Positions 54,487-60,000 of a DNA stretch of 60,000 nucleotides are shown one piece after another. The stretch lies in assembly GCF_026151205.1 (NCBI RefSeq), contig NC_087077.1, forward strand, positions 20,607,510-20,667,509, read 5' to 3'. The DNA is from Bolinopsis microptera (taxonomy: Eukaryota > Ctenophora > Tentaculata > Lobata > Bolinopsidae). Position numbers and translations under genes: made by a program. The notes under the pieces are model-generated. The model was not told the origin of the DNA and ran no database searches. It worked only from the letters and a program-made list of their open reading frames with translations. How positions within the stretch are numbered: the stretch's first letter is position 1; each line of letters begins with the position of its first letter.

Positions 54487-55893
54487 TCAATGACGCTGTT
54501 TTAGAGTAATCATAATCTCTGCAGAGGGATGAGTCACCAGTCCATGTACAGGCTCTATCTTTTGCCCATCAACCAGTCCAATCTCGAACTTCCTTACCAT
54601 TGCTGCAATGCAAACCGCTGCCTCCATATTTGCAAACCTATGACCAGGACAAATCCTCTTACCAACACCAAACGGCTGAAAAGCTGTGCTTGGCCGGTTT
54701 TTGATGTTTTCTGGACTAAATCTGTCTGGATCAAATTTGCTAGGCTCAGGAAAGTATTCAGGATTTTGAAGGCTAACACCCAGAGCATGGACTATGGGAG
54801 TTCCTCCAGGAATTGGGTAACCCCCAAGCAGTATGTCTTCATCAAGATACCGAGCTGCAAATGGAGCCAGCACGGAGCACCTTAGTGTTTCATCAAACAC
54901 CTGCTTCAAATACACACATTTGTTTATGCTGGAGATGCCTATTGAATCATGCTTTCCACAATGTTCTGATATTTCCGCATGAAGTTTATCTTGTACAGCA
55001 CTATTACCAGCTATGAAATAGAAACCCCAGGCCAGAGAATTAGCAGTGGTGTGGAACCCTCCGACAACATAGGTTATTGCATCACTCAGTAGGGTGTCTT
55101 CGTCTGCACAGTGTCTAATCAGGATATCAATAAACCTCTCATTTTCTTCTGTTATCTCCAGCTTCTCTCTGATTTCAACAACTCCTTTAACAAAATCTTT
55201 TGCCCCATTCAATGCTGTCTGGAAGTTCTCTTCTTGCTCACTGCCGGGTTCTGGAAATTTTCCTCCCAACCGGGACCCCATTTCTGACCAGCAGACGTTG
55301 TAATTGTTATGAAATTCAGTAATCTTCGAATCATCTGATACATTGCCAAATAATGTCATCAGATCGACCTTCAGTGCAAATGTAGCCATATGTGTACAGA
55401 GAGCATGCTCACTAATACCTCCTTCCATATCTTTACAAAGCATATCAATTATTTCATTGACAGCTGCATTGAACTCCCCCAAGTAACGAGTAACCGCTTT
55501 ATGTGACATTGAACGATCGTACTCTTTCCTTCTACCCTTCCCATCATCCTTGTTAGCATATTGTAACGAATTTGGGCCAATGAATGGTTCAAACAATTGA
55601 AAAAGTAACAATGGGCGGTCAAATACACTTTGCTGTTCTTTGAACATCTCTGGAGATGAAATGGATACAATTTGCTGAGTTCCAAACCAGAAAGATGCAA
55701 TTTTTCCGTACTTATCATGCAAGCCAACCAAAAATTGATGTAAACTCCCTGCCCGACCTAAGTCTTCTAAATTTCCCATGTCTTTTGATCTAGGTTCCAT
55801 TCCAGGGATTTGTTTATCTTTTTTAGTCAAGAAGATCTTCTTAATGACGTATGCCAGAAAGAATCCAACAATCAATTGCAAATAGAAATTCAT
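54487..55893 (-). CDS. CYP20A1: Cytochrome P450, CYP20 family, right copy
   Basis: 468 aa. All landmarks of the left copy are intact: membrane anchor, VGGFHTT, ETLR and FGVGKRICPG with the heme Cys. I count four changes: S/R near residue 35 (MEPRSKD), E/G near 206, E/V just before FDETLR, and T/A near the C-terminus. No stop or frameshift. The frame is also open upstream to an ATG at 55932, but that stretch contains the cccacag acceptor-like site also seen in the left copy. Two intact, divergently placed copies suggest that both may be expressed. Confidence 0.88.
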   Translation of the reverse strand: MNFYLQLIVGFFLAYVIKKIFLTKKDKQIPGMEPRSKDMGNLEDLGRAGSLHQFLVGLHDKYGKIASFWFGTQQIVSISSPEMFKEQQSVFDRPLLLFQLFEPFIGPNSLQYANKDDGKGRRKEYDRSMSHKAVTRYLGEFNAAVNEIIDMLCKDMEGGISEHALCTHMATFALKVDLMTLFGNVSDDSKITEFHNNYNVCWSEMGSRLGGKFPEPGSEQEENFQTALNGAKDFVKGVVEIREKLEITEENERFIDILIRHCADEDTLLSDAITYVVGGFHTTANSLAWGFYFIAGNSAVQDKLHAEISEHCGKHDSIGISSINKCVYLKQVFDETLRCSVLAPFAARYLDEDILLGGYPIPGGTPIVHALGVSLQNPEYFPEPSKFDPDRFSPENIKNRPSTAFQPFGVGKRICPGHRFANMEAAVCIAAMVRKFEIGLVDGQKIEPVHGLVTHPSAEIMITLKQRH

Positions 55894-56369
55894 TATGTTC
55901 TTCAATTTTAGCTGTGGGGAGAGGAGAATCATACGTTAGGTTTGGTTTAATTATGAATGGTTTAATTGTGATTCACTAATCACAGTTCAAACAAATATTA
56001 TTATTAAGCAAACAAATTTCTGAACTTTTAATATAACAAAAAATAACCATTCTTAGCTACATTTACGTCACATTACATTGTACATCATTTAAAAAAGCCC
56101 TTATATATCAGATAAGAGCAGCATACCAAAGGCCCTCTCTAGCCCCGCTCTGCAGGGGGAGGGGCACCTTAAGGGGAGATACACTAAAAACGTTTTTGCT
56201 CCGAATATCGATTTTATTTTATATTATGGTTAAATAGACAAAAAGAATAGGATTGCACACTTTCAAAATTTTCTAAAAATAGTCCCTCATCGAGAAAAAA
56301 AATATTTTTCTTTTTCGAAAATTTTTAAAATTTTGAGAAGTCTGTTATCTGTCACTGTAATACCGATAG

Positions 56370-56812
56370 ATCGGCCATTTTAAAAGTTTTGTGGCTGATT
56401 TTTTAACTGAACATTATTTACAATCCGTACAAAAAGCCCTTCAAAGGATTTTATAATTAAAATATAGATGACGAAGTTACAGACCAAACAAGGTCGAGAG
56501 GAGCAAAATTGAAATTTTTGTAAAACTCAAAATTGAGAGAAATCCTGTTCCAAAAAGTTGGATATGATCATCAGCTACACTCACAAGAACTTTTGAAGCG
56601 ATATCTTATGACCTGGATGAATGGTAAAATATACAACTTTGATTTTTGCAAAAATTTCAATTTTGCTTCTCTCGACCTTGTTTGGTCTGTAACTTCGTCA
56701 TCTACGTATATTTTAATTATAAAATCCTTTGAAGGGCTTCTTGTACGGATTGTAAATAATGTTCAGTTAAAAAATCAGCCAAAAAACTTTTAAAATGGCC
56801 GAACTATCAAAA
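56370..56812. mobile_element. Palindromic MITE at the outer edge of the right arm
   Basis: Counterpart of 43893-44325; arms attataaaatcctttgaaggg and its complement around a centre with gatgatcatcagct-like sequence. Its position at both arm ends suggests a role in the rearrangement or a chance shared boundary. Confidence 0.8.
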
Positions 56813-57079
56813 CCTTAGACTGGCGATTATTTTGGTCAGGAACAATATTTTTCCATGGGACCAAAAGCAACTAATAAATATCACTCCCCTCTATCAGAAA
56901 CAACTATAAAATCAAGGCCGAGAGAATTTTGATTAACACTGTAAGATTAAACAGAAACTTTAGATTTCGATGTGTTTGATTGAACAAAAATGAATCGAAT
57001 GTTCCCCTTTATTAAATGTATTGTTGTATTTCAAAAATGATGTTGACTTTTTAAAAGGGGGTGAACTGAACTAATTGGA

Positions 57080-57940
57080 TTTGGAACTGCAGAAAACGAT
57101 GAAACGCTTCTTCCATTGTCATTTCGTCTTGGTAGCAACGACATCAAGTTCGTCGAAAAGACCAAAGTACTAGGCTTGATAATGGATAGAAAGCTCACCT
57201 ACATCGAGCACGCAAAGGATATTAACAGAAAGATACTTGGCCGGTGGGCTACAATATGCAAGTATACAAACCGCAACTGGGGATTCAGACAACATGTCAT
57301 TGTAAGGCTAATTGAAGTTCTCATATATTCACGAATCCACTATGCTGGAACTGTCTGGATCAATAATAGAAGTATCAAAGAAGTTGAAAGTGCTTGGTAT
57401 AGGACTATAAAAGCAGCTTTGGGTGCAGTGTTCAATGTAAGACTAACTACAGCTGAAATGATACTTGGTGTGTTGCCACTCAACATATCAAACAAAGTGA
57501 ACTCAGTGAAGCACATCCTTAAACTGAATATATTCCCGAATAAAGAGGATCCACTGAAACACCTTATTGATGACCAAATGAAATCAGGCAGTTACAGCCC
57601 ACTAACTGGAAAGGTAAAAGATGTATTTCAGTTTCTATTGTGGAAATCTTCGATACTTCCTGAACACTCCACTAATGAGGATCTAAAAATCATAAATAAC
57701 CATGATCTAGAAAAACTCACCTGTCTATCAATAAAAGGATGCAGCTACAGTAAATCAGTGATGAAACATTACAGTGAACAGCTTTGGCAATCGTCCATAA
57801 ACAGCCAGTACCAGCTGGAAGGGTATACAGAGGCACCTACAGTGAGCGCCACAAAGCTGAAGTTTCCGCCTAAAACATCAAGGCAACTTGAAACCTTGTT
57901 TCTAAGCTTGTTCTATCCAAACAACATAATGAATCAATGA
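57080..57940 (+). pseudogene. LINE ORF2 C-terminal fragment
   Basis: Frame from about 57116 with KVLGLIMDRKLTYIEHAKDI, LIEVLIYSRIHYAGTVW and TTAEMILGVLPL. This is the thumb and C-terminal region of a Jockey/I-like non-LTR reverse transcriptase. 5'-truncated, but open to its stop at 57938-57940. Upstream 56813-57079 has no recognisable gene. Confidence 0.75.
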
Positions 57941-58190
57941 AACAAGAAATTTTTCAATGAAACAAGAAATTTAATTTTAGCACATTTTACAGAATAAAAG
58001 ATGTAAAACAATTCATAAAATATAATGCCCATTTGGTGTATGACTTTTTGTCCTTGACTGCTTGTTTGGTTTTGGAAGGACAGGTTACTAACGGGGCAAG
58101 GAATGCGCGTGCCTGGGAGCTTTTGCACACACCAAAACGCTAGTTCAGTTAAGTTTTTAGAGACAAGGCTCAAATTAGGACTACCTTACT
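57940..58190 (+). repeat. Probable LINE 3'UTR / interspersed repeat
   Basis: Starts with two caatgaaacaagaaatt copies directly after the LINE stop. Matches 39255-39510 (inverted) and partly 27170-27405. At 58180 it runs into actaccttactcggga, shared with 21270. Confidence 0.65.
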
Positions 58191-58611
58191 CGGGATTATT
58201 ACGACGGGTTTATTAACGACCGGTTTTTTTTTTTTTTTATCAATAAACTTTCAAATTGTTACACAAATACATCATTTTATTTCAAAGAAAATATCGCCGA
58301 ATGACCTTACATGCCTTGACAAGTGACCGAGTGTAAACAAAATAAGGGACACCGAAACACCAGTTGACCAGTAAACTGATCATAGCAATTACATCGGGCC
58401 CTAAATGCACCTATAAGTGAAGCGATGCTGCAACCAAGGCATGCTAGGTTTATTCCATTGAACTAATAAGGTTACAGCCTAAAATATAAATATAATAAAT
58501 AACAATGTACCATAAATCATAATTATAAACACACTTTATTTAACATATTTTATTAATTATACTTCATATCAATTTATATTTAGACAATATAGTTACATTA
58601 AGGTAAATTGT
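58191..58611. other. No gene seen
   Basis: Contains a T12 run at 58227-58238 and AT-rich sequence that probably includes the 3'UTR of the following minus-strand LINE. Confidence 0.4.
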
Positions 58612-60000
58612 TTAACTGTCAGAGGATGTTATATGGTCGTTTAGAACTGTCCAGAGGTACTTAATTAAATGGGTTTTAAACACGGATGGCCTTGAGATTT
58701 CCCTTAATTCATAAGGGAGTTTATTCCAAAGAATGTGTGCTCTGTAAAAGTAAGACTTAGATATGCCTGAACATCTGGTCTGGCTTGACGTAAGGTTTTG
58801 TGGAACTTGAGGAGAAATGTCACTAATCATACTGAGATCGTCTAGATGTGATCGCCTTAACCTACTTCCCATGAAACGTCGTAAGTAAGGTGGAAATGTC
58901 ACAACTGACATGTCATAAAAAATATTATGAAAATATAATATATCCTTGTAATCAAACCTTACCGAGAGTGGAAGGATATTTAGTTCCTTACACGCTATGA
59001 AATACCTTTTTTTGTCCCTAAGGCTCAAGTAAATATCATTAAGGATCCACTTGATACCTCTTTTTTGTATCGATTCAAGTTTCTCCACCGAGGTTTCTGA
59101 ATGAGGCCGCCAGACAATTGTGCAGTGTTCGAAATGACTTCTAACCTGAGATAGATAGAAGGCCCGACGTTTTTTAGTGTTCTTGGTGAAGTAACATGTT
59201 CTTTTTAGAAGGCCTAACCTCTGACTAGCCTTAGAGTATATCATATCACAGTGATGTGACCAATCTAACTTACTATTGATATGTACTCCAAGATCTTTTT
59301 CAATGTCTGTGTATTCGATAGCCGTTTCATTCATTGAGTACACAAAATTAACACTACGATTCATAGAATATGCTCGGGTAATAGAAAGAACGTGACTTTT
59401 TGAAGGGTGAAACACCATCTTATTATGATGAGCCCAATTTTGAAGACTGTTAATATCCCGCTGGAGCAGCCAATGGTCATCCTGGGACGTGATTCTACGC
59501 CATATTTTTGTATCATCAGCATACATGGTTATATTTGTTTCCGGTGACAAATCCTCTGTAATGTCATTAAGAAAAAGTATAAATAAAGTAGGCCCTAAAA
59601 TTGAGCCCTGGGGGACACCTGATCTAACCTGACAGGGAGCAGACATTTTATTTCCAATGACAACCCTTTGGTATCTGTTTTCAAGGTAGCACTTGAAGAA
59701 TCTCAGTAGAGATGCATCAATGTTATATTGTTCTTTGAGCTTCAACAGAATTATGTCGTGGTTGACAGAATCAAAAGCTTTTTGGAAATCAAAGTATATT
59801 ATGTCAGTGCGAACATTGTCATTGAGAGATAGGGCTAAGCTGTCACAGAAATTTACTAGCTGAGTTGTACATGATTTCCTACTCATAAAACCATGTTGAC
59901 GTTGATCAATAAGATGTTCACATCGATTGAGCAATTCATCCCGGATTACTTTTTCGTAAACTTTCATAATAATGCTTGTCAGAGAAATTGGCCTATAGTT
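58612..60000 (-). CDS. LINE reverse transcriptase, runs off the window
   Basis: The frame is open from the stop at 58612 to the window edge; an internal ATG at 59967 is not the true start. Motifs in order are NYRPISLTS, QHGFMSRKSCTTQL, YFDFQKAFDSVNH, SGVPQGSILGPTLF, the catalytic MYADDTKI, LGVHINSKLDWSHH and HSETSVEKLESIQKRG. This is an intact catalytic domain and C-terminus of a CR1/Rex/Jockey-like non-LTR element. It copies element RNA into chromosomal DNA. No stops or frameshifts in 460 codons, so it may be young. The endonuclease part would lie beyond the window. Confidence 0.9.
   Translation of the reverse strand, partial: NYRPISLTSIIMKVYEKVIRDELLNRCEHLIDQRQHGFMSRKSCTTQLVNFCDSLALSLNDNVRTDIIYFDFQKAFDSVNHDIILLKLKEQYNIDASLLRFFKCYLENRYQRVVIGNKMSAPCQVRSGVPQGSILGPTLFILFLNDITEDLSPETNITMYADDTKIWRRITSQDDHWLLQRDINSLQNWAHHNKMVFHPSKSHVLSITRAYSMNRSVNFVYSMNETAIEYTDIEKDLGVHINSKLDWSHHCDMIYSKASQRLGLLKRTCYFTKNTKKRRAFYLSQVRSHFEHCTIVWRPHSETSVEKLESIQKRGIKWILNDIYLSLRDKKRYFIACKELNILPLSVRFDYKDILYFHNIFYDMSVVTFPPYLRRFMGSRLRRSHLDDLSMISDISPQVPQNLTSSQTRCSGISKSYFYRAHILWNKLPYELREISRPSVFKTHLIKYLWTVLNDHITSSDS

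Larger units (their letters stand above)
52474..56812 (-). repeat. Right arm of inverted segmental duplication
   Basis: Inverted copy of 43893-49208. It is continuous with the spacer that holds the gene's 3' exons, so this arm is more likely the ancestral locus. It ends in the palindromic MITE at 56370-56812. Confidence 0.93.

Overview
The window looks like nuclear DNA from an invertebrate animal. The genes have GT-AG introns. A PRD-class homeobox gene has its intron at the usual homeodomain position between residues 46 and 47. There is a CYP20-type P450, a PLA2G6-type phospholipase, a proteasome-adaptor (ECM29) fragment and a secreted protein with an apextrin-like C-terminus. Most of the remaining sequence is transposons and minisatellites. 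The apextrin-like domain and the animal-type gene set are compatible with a cnidarian or another early-branching or marine invertebrate, but I cannot name the species from sequence alone.

Layout. 0.2-10.3 kb: a five-exon ARX/ALX-like homeobox gene (+) whose first intron (8.4 kb) holds a 2.5-kb foldback palindrome, several minisatellites, an intronless iPLA2 gene (+) and a LINE 3' fragment. 10.5-15.5 kb: a multi-pass membrane protein gene fragment, one exon of which is split by a 3.2-kb inverted-repeat element. 16.1-17.4 kb: an intronless coiled-coil/ApeC-like secreted protein (-). 19.4-20.6 kb: a low-complexity reading frame followed by a divergent homeodomain. 21-24.6 kb: fragments of foldback elements. 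24.7-27.2 kb and 40.1-43.7 kb: a tandem array of 3' fragments of an ECM29/ECPAS gene (-), split by retroelements. 27.5-37.4 kb: a complete LTR element (948-bp LTRs in which I saw no difference, 4-bp target duplication AAGG). It encodes gag and two envelope-like glycoproteins but no pol. 37.4-41.2 kb: LINE fragments and a tyrosine-recombinase-like (Crypton-like) fragment. 43.9-56.8 kb: an inverted segmental duplication with arms of 5.3 and 4.3 kb around a 3.3-kb spacer. Each arm has a near-identical CYP20 gene and an acid-sphingomyelinase-like gene; only the right copy of the latter keeps its 3' exons. 57-60 kb: two more LINE fragments, one running off the window end.

Two themes stand out. First, short tandem arrays repeatedly start from exon ends: splice donors, splice acceptors or the last codons of a gene have been copied together with flanking intron at six or more places, creating possible decoy splice sites. 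Second, the sphingomyelinase-like protein keeps the family fold signature but has lost the metal-binding residues of nearly every motif I can see, so it is probably a pseudoenzyme. Exon joins were worked out by hand from splice consensus and phase; no transcript data were available.
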